The notes beneath the pieces are model-generated. The model did not search any database and was not told where the DNA came from. It was given only the letters and a program-made list of their open reading frames with translations. A stretch of DNA of 59,780 nt from an uncultured Prevotellaceae bacterium (GTDB taxonomy: Bacteria; Bacteroidota; Bacteroidia; Bacteroidales; Bacteroidaceae): the NCBI GenBank assembly GCA_902800595.1, contig CADCFA010000027.1, forward strand, positions 1 through 59,780. Direction: 5' to 3'. This document shows, piece after piece, positions 43,748-53,115 of this stretch; positions within the stretch are counted from its first letter, which is position 1; each line of letters begins with the position of its first letter. A program made the translations under genes and the position numbers.

Positions 43748-44842
43748 TATAGCCGATTCCTTCATGAAAGCTAATGGGATGGCTTGCTCATAGTAGAGCT
43801 GGGTCATCTCTTGTGTCTGGGGTGAAGTACCGTAGAGCGCCTCGAACATCTCATGGAGCCCGGATTTTCCACCATGTTTCAACGCATGCACGATACAGAG
43901 GTTCATCAGGCCGATGTTCTCCGACAGGATGTCGAGATCGGTCAGGGCTATCTGCGAGAGGGCGAGCTGGTAGGCATCTTCGCTATCAGCGGCTACCATA
44001 CGGTCGATGTCGCCCAAGGTGGCAAAGCCAAACTTCAGGAGCGCACGTAGGAAAGGCTGCAGCGGGGCGGGGTAGATCTCGGCCTGGTTCACGGCTGCGA
44101 TGCGCTTGTTCAGACGATCGAAAGGCCCCAAGGTAAGGTAGCTGCGGAACGACACGCTGTCGAGCTCCACATCGTCGAGCTTTCCGGAATCCACCAACGA
44201 CTTCACGCGGCGGCGGTAGTCGGTGAGGGTGGCGCGCAGGCGACTGAACTCATCGTCGATCAGTTCGAGCGTACCAGCCAGTCTGCTAAACTGGCGTACA
44301 TATTCCCGAGGTATCTTCACATCACCTTTATAACCTGTGTCGTGCTCGATGGTTGACCATACGTGTTGCAGGGCGGTGCGCATCTGAAGCTCAAAGCGGA
44401 TGGTGTTCAGCTCCGGCATGGCAGGATCGTCCACCACGCTCTTGGGCAGTCGGCAGATATAGTGCAGTGAGTTATAGCCGAAGCTGTCGAGCTCATGCAA
44501 CTTTCGTTTATCCACTGACTCTTTCCAGTCGATGTCAAGCACTTGCTTGGCGATGGCTGCCACCTTATCCACTTCGTCGGTGTAGAAGGTGATGATACGG
44601 ATGCCCACCAGGTCGGTCAGGTTGTCGATGTCGGCATACTTATGGCCTTTGCGCTCCAGTTTGCCTATCAGCGATGCTTCCTTCTTCACGCGATGCTCGA
44701 TGGCATTGACGTAGATGCCCTGTTCCTTCAGGGTTTTGCTCAGGAGTTGATAGACCAAGTCGTCCAGACGCTGGAGAATGGGCAGACGGTTACGGAATTG
44801 CTGGAGAATCAGCTCTCCATGGGGATCTAAATGATAGTTCAT
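43730..44842 (-). CDS. RelA/SpoT-type (p)ppGpp synthetase domain protein
   Basis: 370 residues from ATG 44842, whose ATGA overlaps the stop of the D-lactate dehydrogenase gene. The RelA_SpoT nucleotidyltransferase core is present (KYADIDNLTDLVGIRIITFY, about residues 75-94; FELQMRTALQHVWSTIEHD, about 180-198). An HD hydrolase domain and TGS/ACT domains are absent, so it is a small-alarmone-synthetase-like enzyme with a helical C-terminal extension of about 150 residues. Coupling to lactate oxidation is suggested by the overlap but unproven. Confidence 0.86.
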   Translation of the reverse strand: MNYHLDPHGELILQQFRNRLPILQRLDDLVYQLLSKTLKEQGIYVNAIEHRVKKEASLIGKLERKGHKYADIDNLTDLVGIRIITFYTDEVDKVAAIAKQVLDIDWKESVDKRKLHELDSFGYNSLHYICRLPKSVVDDPAMPELNTIRFELQMRTALQHVWSTIEHDTGYKGDVKIPREYVRQFSRLAGTLELIDDEFSRLRATLTDYRRRVKSLVDSGKLDDVELDSVSFRSYLTLGPFDRLNKRIAAVNQAEIYPAPLQPFLRALLKFGFATLGDIDRMVAADSEDAYQLALSQIALTDLDILSENIGLMNLCIVHALKHGGKSGLHEMFEALYGTSPQTQEMTQLYYEQAIPLAFMKESAISHFST

Positions 44843-47800
44843 TTCTTTGCTGTTGTACAAGTGTTAACGAGATAGACGATACTCATGTAGGGGATACCGG
44901 TGTTGGTCTCCAGACCAATCTCACAGGTACGGCTGTTCGAGTAGCCCACCTCTATGTGATTCTTCTCAATTTGCGGACGGAGCTTGCGCAGACCGTAGCT
45001 GTTCATCTCTGGGAAGGTGAAGCCGCGGTCACCGGCAAAGCCACAGCAGCCTACGCCCTCAGGCAGATAGACGTTGTTGGAACAGAGCTTCGCCAGGGCA
45101 ATCATGTCCTTATCCACACCCATCAGTCGGGTAGAGCAGGTGAGGTGGAGGGCGATATGCTGATCGGTGGGGTGGAAGTCAAGACGGTCCTTCAAGTAGG
45201 TCATGATAAACTCGGCAGGCTCGTAGAGCTTCATCTTCTTCATCACCTTGCGCATGCGGTGCAGACAGGGGCTCTGGGCGCACAGCACGGGATACTTGCC
45301 CTTCTCGGAGGCTTTCCAGAGGGCATGTTCCAGCTCCGCACTCTTACGGTCGGCTATGTCAAGCATACCCTTCGACTCCCAGATCTGTCCACAGCACATC
45401 CGCTCCATACCTTCCGGGAAGATCACCTCATAGCCAGCCTTCGCCATCAGCTGGATCACCTCGTCCACCAGGTCGTGGATCTTACCGCCCTGCTTCGACT
45501 GTCCCATCGTCTGGTTGATACAGCTGGGGAAATACACCACTTTCAGGGGCGAGTCACTATGTTCTTCGTGGTGAGGAATGGACTTCTCGATGATAAACTG
45601 GGTGAGGTCTGACTTCTTCGGCTGGCGCTTCTTCTTGGGCATGGCGGTGGTCCAGAGAGGCAGTCCCATCTTGTTCATCGTACGGCACACATTGGTCATC
45701 AGCTTCGGACCGAGGGTGATATGAGCCAGATGCGCCACGTCGAGCACTACGCGCAGACCACTCTTGATGCCTGCCATGTGGTTGGCGGCAAACTCTCCCA
45801 CCTGATAGCCCAGATGGTTGTGGTTCATGTCCAACTGACGGATCAGGTGGGTCAGCTCACCCGTATTGATCTTCATCGGACAGGAGGTGGCACAGAGACC
45901 GTCGGTAGCACAGGTCTGGTCACCATAGTATTTATACTGCTGGCGCAGCTTGGCTGCCCGCTCAGGATCCCTGCCGGTAGCCTCCAGCTCACGGATCTCA
46001 CGCTGTACGGCGATACGCATACGGGAGGAGAGGGTGAGGCCACACGACATACAGTTCACCTCGCAGAAGCCGCATTCGATACACTTGTTGGCACGTTTCA
46101 CCATCTCGATGGTCTCGTGGGCAGTCGAGCAGTCCGGATCCATCAGGTAGTGGCCGCCGTCGGGCACGCTGTCGAAGTCGTAGTCGAGTACAGGCAGTGG
46201 CTTCAGGCACTTGATGAAGCAGTCGGGATCATCGTTGAAGATCACGCCCTGGTTCAACAGACCTTCGGGATCGAAGATGGCCTTCAGCTCCTTCATGGCA
46301 TCATAGGCTTTCTCGCCCCATTCGTATTTCACAAACGGTGCCATATTGCGACCGGTGCCGTGTTCAGCCTTCAGTGAACCGTCATAGCCCTCCACCACGA
46401 GCTTTGCCACGTCGCGCATCATCTCTGCATAGCGGGCCACCTCATGCTCTTCGGCAAAACTCTGGTTCAGGATGAAGTGGTAGTTGCCCTCGAAGGCATG
46501 ACCATAGATACAGGCATCTGAGTAGCCGTGGTCGGCAATGAGCTTCTGCAGCTTCACGGTAGCCTCTGGCAGCGACTCGATGGGGAAGGCTACGTCTTCA
46601 ATAAGGCATGAGGTGCCTACGGGACGTGTACCACCTACACTGGGGAAAATACCGCTTCGGATGGCCCAGTATTTGCCATACACCTTCGGGTCTTCGGTAA
46701 ACTCAGCGGGGATATACAGGCGGAACTGTCCTAAGCAGACTTTGATCTTCTCGATCTTCTCCAACAGCTGCTCATGGGTGATGCCCTTGGTCTCGGTGAG
46801 GATAGCCGTCAGGTTATGGTAGTCACCAGGCTCCACTCCCTCAATCTTTCCGGCATCCACATCTTTCTTATATTGCAGAAACACGGGATCATCTACGGAG
46901 TTCAGCGACATGTAGTCGAGCATCTCGGCACTCTTCACCATCAGGTTTTCTGCACTCATCTTCAGGTCTTCTTCGCCCGCCTTCAGCTTCTTCATCGCCA
47001 CCACTGCCTCACAGCTCTCTTTCATCGTCATGAAATACACCATGGCTGAGGCCTTGAAGGGATAGTCCTTCAGCGTCTTCATCGTCACCTCCGACAGGAA
47101 GGCGAGGGTACCCTCGGAACCCACCATCGAGTGGGCGATGATGTCGAACGGATCGTCGTAGGCAATCAGTGGGCGCAGGTTCAGACCTGTCACGTTCTTA
47201 ATACTGTATTTCTTCTGTATGCGCGCAGCCAACTGCTCGTCGGCACGCACCTTGTCGCGCAGGGCTTCAATCTTCTTCAGGAATTCAGGATGACTCTTGC
47301 GGAAAGCCTCACGGCTCGCCTCGTCGCCCGTGTCGAGCACGGTTCCGTCGGTCAGGATGATACGGGCAGAGATGAGCATACGGTCACTGTTGGCATGCAC
47401 ACCACAGTTCATACCAGAGGCATTGTTGATCACGATACCGCCCACCATCGCCGAACCGATCGAGGCAGGGTCGGGTGGGAACACACGACCGTGGGGCTTC
47501 AGGATCTCATTCACCCTCGCTCCTACAATACCAGGCTGGAGCTTGATCGTATCCTGGTTTTCGCCAATCTCATAGTTCTCCCAGTGCTTGCCAGCCACAA
47601 TCAGCACGCTGTCGGTACAGCTCTGACCTGAGAGTGAGGTACCTGCTGCACGGAAGGTGAAGGGCAGCTTGTATTTCTGACAAGCCTTGACGATCTTGGA
47701 AATCTCCTCTTCGCCGTCGCTGCGGATGACGACTTTGGGAATCTGGCGATAGAAACTGGCATCCGTTCCCCAACCTAAGGTACGGAGCTCGTCGGTATAG

Positions 47801-47853
47801 ATACGGTCAGACGGTATGAACTGTCTGATGTCTTGTAGGAACTGATTTGTCAT
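44839..47853 (-). CDS. FAD- and iron-sulfur-containing D-lactate dehydrogenase (GlcD-GlcF fusion type)
   Basis: 1004 residues. Residues about 40-260 bind FAD (TFRAAGTSLSGQSCTDSVLI, IGSAMVGGIVINNASGMNCG); 270-570 form the FAD-oxidase C domain (HGTGRN near 500). Two ferredoxin-like motifs follow (CIECGFCEVNCMSC at about 590 and CATDGLCATSCP at about 646) and then the CCG cysteine-rich repeats (CCGQIWES, GCCGFAGDRGF). It oxidises D-lactate or a related 2-hydroxy acid at the inner membrane and passes electrons to quinone. Divergent from lactate permease, which supports lactate as substrate. Confidence 0.9.
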   Translation of the reverse strand: MTNQFLQDIRQFIPSDRIYTDELRTLGWGTDASFYRQIPKVVIRSDGEEEISKIVKACQKYKLPFTFRAAGTSLSGQSCTDSVLIVAGKHWENYEIGENQDTIKLQPGIVGARVNEILKPHGRVFPPDPASIGSAMVGGIVINNASGMNCGVHANSDRMLISARIILTDGTVLDTGDEASREAFRKSHPEFLKKIEALRDKVRADEQLAARIQKKYSIKNVTGLNLRPLIAYDDPFDIIAHSMVGSEGTLAFLSEVTMKTLKDYPFKASAMVYFMTMKESCEAVVAMKKLKAGEEDLKMSAENLMVKSAEMLDYMSLNSVDDPVFLQYKKDVDAGKIEGVEPGDYHNLTAILTETKGITHEQLLEKIEKIKVCLGQFRLYIPAEFTEDPKVYGKYWAIRSGIFPSVGGTRPVGTSCLIEDVAFPIESLPEATVKLQKLIADHGYSDACIYGHAFEGNYHFILNQSFAEEHEVARYAEMMRDVAKLVVEGYDGSLKAEHGTGRNMAPFVKYEWGEKAYDAMKELKAIFDPEGLLNQGVIFNDDPDCFIKCLKPLPVLDYDFDSVPDGGHYLMDPDCSTAHETIEMVKRANKCIECGFCEVNCMSCGLTLSSRMRIAVQREIRELEATGRDPERAAKLRQQYKYYGDQTCATDGLCATSCPMKINTGELTHLIRQLDMNHNHLGYQVGEFAANHMAGIKSGLRVVLDVAHLAHITLGPKLMTNVCRTMNKMGLPLWTTAMPKKKRQPKKSDLTQFIIEKSIPHHEEHSDSPLKVVYFPSCINQTMGQSKQGGKIHDLVDEVIQLMAKAGYEVIFPEGMERMCCGQIWESKGMLDIADRKSAELEHALWKASEKGKYPVLCAQSPCLHRMRKVMKKMKLYEPAEFIMTYLKDRLDFHPTDQHIALHLTCSTRLMGVDKDMIALAKLCSNNVYLPEGVGCCGFAGDRGFTFPEMNSYGLRKLRPQIEKNHIEVGYSNSRTCEIGLETNTGIPYMSIVYLVNTCTTAKK

Positions 47854-47887
47854 AGGGCTTTTTTGAGTTTTAAGTTATACTTTGCGA

Positions 47888-47895
47888 CAAAGATA
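47888..47895 (-). promoter_or_regulatory. -7 box (TATCTTTG) of the D-lactate dehydrogenase operon
   Basis: TATCTTTG on the minus strand, 34 bases before the ATG at 47853. The 195-base gap to the permease start holds both promoters; I see no clear operator palindrome. Confidence 0.5.
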
Positions 47896-47991
47896 CGAAA
47901 AGAAGTGCAAAGTGGAAAGGCGAAAAGAGAAAAGATGAAGCGAATTTTGTTTTTTTCACAAAAAAAGAGTGGGTGTATCACGAAAACTTCG

Positions 47992-47999
47992 TATATTTG
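47992..47999 (+). promoter_or_regulatory. -7 box (TATATTTG) of the lactate permease gene
   Basis: TATATTTG, 49 bases before the ATG at 48049; the -33 is weak. Confidence 0.45.
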
Positions 48000-48048
48000 T
48001 CGAAAATTTTGCCGATAACTCAAATTTACTAATAATACATCACAGCCT

Positions 48049-49653
48049 ATGACAGCTCTTATTTCTGTTATTCCTATCCTGTTACTCATCGTTCTGATGA
48101 TGGGTTTCAAAGTGTCTGGTTACAAGAGTGCGGTAGTTACTCTTGTGGTTACAATCCTTTTGGCCTTATTTGCCGTACCTGCCATGGGCATCCTGCCAGA
48201 AAAGTATGCCGGCGCGTCGATCTATGGTATCACCATCTGGTCGGTGGTCGAGGGCTTCCTCAAGGCTTGTTTCCCCATTATCCTGATTATCATCTGTGCC
48301 ATCTTCAGCTATAACATCCTCTGCGAGACGAAGGAGATAGAGACCATCAAGACGCAGTTCATCCAGATGACCGCCGACAAGGGTCTGCTCGTGTTGCTGC
48401 TCACATGGGGTCTCGGTGGTGTGCTCGAAGGTATGGCGGGCTTCGGCACGGCTGTGGCTATCCCTGCCGCCATCCTCATCGGACTGGGCTTCAAACCGAT
48501 GTTCTCGGCTGTCATCTGTCTGGTGGCAAACACGGTGGCTGTAGGTTTCGGTGCCGTCGGTCTGCCTGCCACCACACTGGCAAATCAGGTGGCTGCCAGT
48601 GGTGTGGCTACCCCGGAGGAGCTCTGCGAGGTAGCTACGTTCATCATTCTGCAGCTCTCTCTGATGTTCTTCATCACCCCGTTCCTCATCCTGATGATGA
48701 CCGATCGCACGAAGATCGTGAAGAATATCTCCATCGCCCTGTTCGTGGGTACCTTCTCTATTGTCGTGCAGTTCTGCTGTGCCCATTTCATCGGTCCTGA
48801 GACACCTGCTATCCTCGGTTCAGTGGCTGCCATCATCGCCATGCTCATCTACAACAAGCTGTTCCTGCGCCATGAGGCGGAGAAAGACACGGTGCATGTA
48901 GAGAAGCAACAGTTCGGCTTGGTGAAGACGCTCAAGGCCTGGAGTGTATATGGTCTGATCATCTTCTTCATCCTGATCAGCAGTAAGATTGTGCCGCCGG
49001 TGAATGAGCTGTTGAATACCAATCTGGTGACAAAGTTCGACCTGCCCGTCATTGGCAATACCTTTAAGTTCGGCTGGCTGTCAAATGCCGGTCTGATGAT
49101 CTTCCTCGGTGCCGTGATCGGTGGCCTGATTCAGGGCATGAGCTTCGGCAGTCTGATGAAGCTGCTGGCTAAGACCACCCTGAATCTGCAGAAGACGGTG
49201 GTTACCATCTGCTGCCTGGTGGCGATGGCGATGCTGATGAACAATACGGGTATGACCAACGATATCGCCAAGGGACTGGTGCTGCTCACTGGCTCCGCCT
49301 TCCCGTTCTTCGCACCGCTTATCGGTTCGATCGGTACCTTCGTCACTGGTAGCGCCACCAATGCCAACATCCTGTTCGGTAAGCTGCAGGCTACTGCTGC
49401 CAGCGACCTCGGTCTGGTGAACCAGGGCACCTTCTTCGGGGTGAGTGGTAACGAGACCAACTGGCTCGCCGCTGCCAACTGTGCCGGCTCTGAGGGTGGT
49501 AAGCTGCTGTCGCCGCAGTCCATCGCCATTGCTACCGCAGCCTGCGACATGGAGGGACAGGATGGTGACATCATGCGTAAGACGATGCCATTCGCCATCT
49601 TCTGGATCCTGATGAACGGTCTTATGGTGTTCCTCGGGCTCCATGTGATTTGA
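48049..49653 (+). CDS. lldP: L-lactate permease family transporter
   Basis: 534 residues with about 13 membrane spans; the LctP family imports lactate or glycolate with protons. Diagnostic segments are GVLEGMAGFGTAVAIPAAIL (about residues 124-143), TVAVGFGAVGLPATTLANQV and FVTGSATNANILFGKLQATAA in the C-terminal half. It is divergent from the D-lactate dehydrogenase gene across a 195-base promoter region, which forms a lactate uptake and oxidation unit. Confidence 0.93.
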   Translation: MTALISVIPILLLIVLMMGFKVSGYKSAVVTLVVTILLALFAVPAMGILPEKYAGASIYGITIWSVVEGFLKACFPIILIIICAIFSYNILCETKEIETIKTQFIQMTADKGLLVLLLTWGLGGVLEGMAGFGTAVAIPAAILIGLGFKPMFSAVICLVANTVAVGFGAVGLPATTLANQVAASGVATPEELCEVATFIILQLSLMFFITPFLILMMTDRTKIVKNISIALFVGTFSIVVQFCCAHFIGPETPAILGSVAAIIAMLIYNKLFLRHEAEKDTVHVEKQQFGLVKTLKAWSVYGLIIFFILISSKIVPPVNELLNTNLVTKFDLPVIGNTFKFGWLSNAGLMIFLGAVIGGLIQGMSFGSLMKLLAKTTLNLQKTVVTICCLVAMAMLMNNTGMTNDIAKGLVLLTGSAFPFFAPLIGSIGTFVTGSATNANILFGKLQATAASDLGLVNQGTFFGVSGNETNWLAAANCAGSEGGKLLSPQSIAIATAACDMEGQDGDIMRKTMPFAIFWILMNGLMVFLGLHVI

Positions 49654-49682
49654 GCATTTTGAAAAATTTTCTCTTAAATGGC

Positions 49683-49712
49683 TTGTCGTATCGAAATAAT
49701 TTTCTAACTTTG
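49683..49712 (+). promoter_or_regulatory. Promoter of the two-sensor operon, 5 bases from a GTG start
   Basis: TTG at 49683-49685, 19 bases, TAACTTTG at 49705-49712. GTG at 49718 follows almost directly, which implies a leaderless or nearly leaderless message. Confidence 0.65.
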
Positions 49713-49717
49713 CAGCC

Positions 49718-51146
49718 GTGAAGAGATTAACAGAAAAACAGTCGCGCCATTCTTTGACCACACAAATCGTTATGTGGGTGGTGGGGTTCGTGTCTGTTCT
49801 CTTCGTTACTTCCCTTTTCATCATGTTCCATTATGCCCGTCAGTCCATTTATACGGAGGCGATGGAGAAAGCGCGTCAGACCCTGCGCACCACAGAACTG
49901 CGTATCGACAACACCTTGAGTGAGGTAGAGACGGCTACGCGCAGCTTACACTGGACAATAGAAAATAGCCTGGACAGACCAGAAATCATGGACAGCCTCT
50001 GTCGGCAACTGTTGAAAGAGAACCCTCACATCGAAGGTTGTGTCATCGCCTTCGAACCGGGCGTCTATCCGCAATATGGCATCTACCATGAGGTATATGC
50101 CCACCGCAACGCTGTCGATTCCACACAAATCGATGTGACGATAAACGACGGAAAGAAACTATATACACGTGAGAAGTGGTATTTCATTCCCCTGCACAAT
50201 GAGAAGCCCATCTGGATCGACCCCTATGTCGATGTAGAGCACGGCGAGACCTCCATCATCACTGCTTATGGTATGCCGCTCCGCGACAAAGAGGGTGAAC
50301 TGGTAGGTGTACTCTCGTCACATATATCCATGAAGTGGTTTGCCGACTTGGTGCTCTCGCTGAAGCCTTTCCCCAACTCCCATGCCTCGGTGATGGGTAC
50401 CGACGGACACCTGATTATCCACCCCGACAGTTCACTCGAAGCGCATGAGGCATATTTCCAGGAGGCCTTCAACGATCCTACCAGCCAAGCCCATCTGGCA
50501 GCCATATCCATGAAGACAGGGCATATCGGACATAATGAGATCACAATGGGCGACAAGCATGGCTTCATCTTCTATCATCCCTTCGAGAATCTTCAGTTCC
50601 TATGACTCACTCCTGCGACTGACGATCCTCATCAGTCTTATAGGTCTGCTGCTAATCGGTATGTTCTGTTTCTTTATCAGTCATTTTAAGCTCAAGCCGC
50701 TGCAGCAGCTCGTAGATACAGCCCGCCGGATGGCAGAAGGACAGCTGGATGAGCCTATTAGGGAAAGTCGTCGCACCGACGAGGTCGGTTACGTGCAGAA
50801 CACCTTCCGCCAGATGCAGCAGAACATCGGGCGGCATATCGCAGATATCAACCACCTGACCGATGTGCTCCGCCAGCGTAATGACGACCTCAAGCTGGCG
50901 TATGATCAGGCCCGTGAGGCCGACCGCATGAAGGATGCCGTCATCCTGAATATGAGCGACCGTATGGAACAGTCGGTGAAAGCCATCCACACCACAGTCG
51001 GCGATTTCCTGCAGCACGTGGGAGAGATGAACTCTGAGGAATGTCGCCAGATGGCCGATAAGATACAGAAACATACGGAGATAACCACCGAATTGCTGGG
51101 CAATTTGCTTGGAGTCGCCGATAAAAAACAGGAGGAGCGCCTATGA
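49718..51146 (+). pseudogene. Membrane sensor (Cache-HAMP) with degenerate, kinase-less C-terminus; frame broken at about 50.59 kb
   Basis: Frame one (GTG 49718 to 50605) gives a TM segment at residues 17-38 and a double-Cache-like sensor domain (CVIAFEPGVYPQYGIYHEVY, WIDPYVDVEHGE). It stops after HPFENLQ. Frame two (from about 50586 to 51146) gives the second TM, HAMP (LKPLQQLVDTARRMAEGQLD) and a coiled coil. The segment corresponding to WSIALVCPSNELL in the paralogue next door is missing, which suits a loss of about 41 bases between two ATCTTCAGT-like repeats. The C-terminus aligns with a histidine-kinase dimerisation domain, but the histidine is replaced (NMSDRMEQ) and no ATPase domain follows. 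It overlaps the next gene as ATGA. Confidence 0.75.
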
Positions 51147-53083
51147 AAGAGATGAATAAGACTATTCACCAGTCGCTCTCCACAAGACTGAGTCTTGAGA
51201 TCCTGTTCGTCGTGGTGCTGGTGTTCTCGCTGTCGCTCGGATTCCTCTATTGGCAGTCACGTCATATCATCCGCGACGAGGCCATCGACGAGGCTTCCCA
51301 TGTGCTCGACAATACGTCGCTGCGTGTCAAAGGGTTTATGGTAGAGATAGAAACGGCTACGCGTAACATCATCTGGCTTGTCAACCTCCACCATGACAAA
51401 GACTCCCTGCTGAAATACTCCCATCGTATCGTTGCCAACCATCCCAACACGAACGGCTGCTCCATCACGATGGAACCCAATATCTTCCCTGATGATGCAT
51501 ACGGCTTCTCCGCTTATTCCGTTCGCCTTCCCAATGCCTCAAACACCAAGAAAGACTCTGTGGTGACCGTGCGTGAAGGTGAATACAACTATTATGATAA
51601 GGTATGGTATAAGATACCGCGCCAGAAAAGAACTGCCTGCTGGGTGGATCCCTTCGACGACTTCAATGAAGGAACACTGTCAAACCCGGATCTGATAGCA
51701 TCCTACTGCATCCCACTCTACGACAAGCAGGAGAAGTTTGCCGGCGTCATCGCCACAGACCTGTCGCTGAAGCGACTCACAGAGACCGTCAACGCAGAGC
51801 ATCCATACGAGAACTCTTACTTCATGATGTTGGGAGAAGACGGACACTACTTCGTTCACCCCGACACCACGAAGCTGCTCAAGGAGACCATCTTCACGGG
51901 GATGGATCCCAGAGTGCATACCGATGTCGTGGCACTGGGATACGAGATGACCAACGGACGGACAGGACACATGAAGGTGGAACTCGACGGCAAGTCATAC
52001 ATCGTGCTCTACCGCCCGCTTGAAGGCACCCAGTGGAGTATCGCACTCGTCTGCCCGTCGAACGAACTGCTGCGCGGCTACAACAGCCTGAACTATATCC
52101 TGCTGCCGTTGCTTATTATCGGACTGGTGCTGTTGGTAATGGGATGCTACCGTATTATAAAACACTTTATACAGCCGTTGGGTCTGCTGGCTGCCGAGCT
52201 GCGACAGATCGGCCATGGTGACTACGAAAAGCCCTTGCCGCTCAGTGAACGTACCGACCTGATCGGACAGCTGCAGAACACCTTCTGTCTGATGCGGCGG
52301 AGAATCACCCACCACATCCACGATGCAGAGCATACGAAGCAGGAAGCCGAGCAGCGCACTGCCGAGCTTGAGCAAGCCACCTTGTTGGCGCGACAAGCCA
52401 GTGAGCAGAAGACACAGTTCATGCAGGATATGTCGCACCAGATACGTACGCCACTCAACATCGTTCACGGCTTCTCGCAGGTGTTGCGCCAAGATTGTGA
52501 GATACTGCCTGACGAAGAGAAACGGCAGATTGCCGAGACGATGTACGTGCAGACGAATATGCTCGACTATATGGTGAGCAAGCTGCTCACCGCTTCGCTG
52601 ATCGAGAGCCGGCAGACCATCAGTCTGGCAGACACCGTTGGCTGCAACGACGTGGCGCGCGAGGCATTTGAGAACGCCAGCAGTCTGATAACCCATACCG
52701 CAGAGATGAAGCTCGACAGTCATGTGGACGATAAACTGACCATTCAGACCAACCGTCATCATCTGCTCATCGCCCTCACAGAACTGCTCGTCAATGCCCT
52801 CCACTTCACCACCGAGGGTAGCGTCACCATGCGTATCGAAGCTACTGGAGATGCGGCGAAATTCACCATCGAAGACACAGGCCCCGGCATACCTCCCGAC
52901 AAGACCGACTTCATCTTCGAGAAGTTCACCAAGCTCGATATGTTTACCGAGGGACTTGGTCTCGGACTGTTCCTTTGCCGCCGAGTCGTCATGCTGATGG
53001 ATGGCACCCTTACCTACGATCCTCAATACACCAACGGCACCCGTTTCATCGTGAGCCTCCCCCTTGAACATTCAATAGGATAG
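51143..53083 (+). CDS. Sensor histidine kinase (double Cache, HAMP, HisKA, HATPase)
   Basis: 646 residues. TM1 at about 18-38, an extracytoplasmic Cache-type sensor (CSITMEPNIFPDDAYGFSAY, CWVDPFDDFN) to about 300, TM2 at about 315-335, HAMP, a coiled coil, then HisKA with H432 in DMSHQIRTPLNIVHG. The HATPase has N box LTELLVNALHFT, G1 DTGPGIPPDKTDFIFEKF and G2 GLGLGLFLCRR. Complete and probably active. No response regulator gene is in the window. It is translated together with the degenerate sensor upstream, with which it shares layout and sequence. Confidence 0.92.
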   Translation: MKEMNKTIHQSLSTRLSLEILFVVVLVFSLSLGFLYWQSRHIIRDEAIDEASHVLDNTSLRVKGFMVEIETATRNIIWLVNLHHDKDSLLKYSHRIVANHPNTNGCSITMEPNIFPDDAYGFSAYSVRLPNASNTKKDSVVTVREGEYNYYDKVWYKIPRQKRTACWVDPFDDFNEGTLSNPDLIASYCIPLYDKQEKFAGVIATDLSLKRLTETVNAEHPYENSYFMMLGEDGHYFVHPDTTKLLKETIFTGMDPRVHTDVVALGYEMTNGRTGHMKVELDGKSYIVLYRPLEGTQWSIALVCPSNELLRGYNSLNYILLPLLIIGLVLLVMGCYRIIKHFIQPLGLLAAELRQIGHGDYEKPLPLSERTDLIGQLQNTFCLMRRRITHHIHDAEHTKQEAEQRTAELEQATLLARQASEQKTQFMQDMSHQIRTPLNIVHGFSQVLRQDCEILPDEEKRQIAETMYVQTNMLDYMVSKLLTASLIESRQTISLADTVGCNDVAREAFENASSLITHTAEMKLDSHVDDKLTIQTNRHHLLIALTELLVNALHFTTEGSVTMRIEATGDAAKFTIEDTGPGIPPDKTDFIFEKFTKLDMFTEGLGLGLFLCRRVVMLMDGTLTYDPQYTNGTRFIVSLPLEHSIG

Positions 53084-53115
53084 CAACCCCCAAAAAAGCA
53101 TTGCCGAGGGAAAAA

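Noticed and set aside
51995-53071. 358-codon minus-strand ORF opposite the histidine kinase
   Set aside because: Shadow frame; the plus strand holds intact HAMP, HisKA and HATPase motifs.
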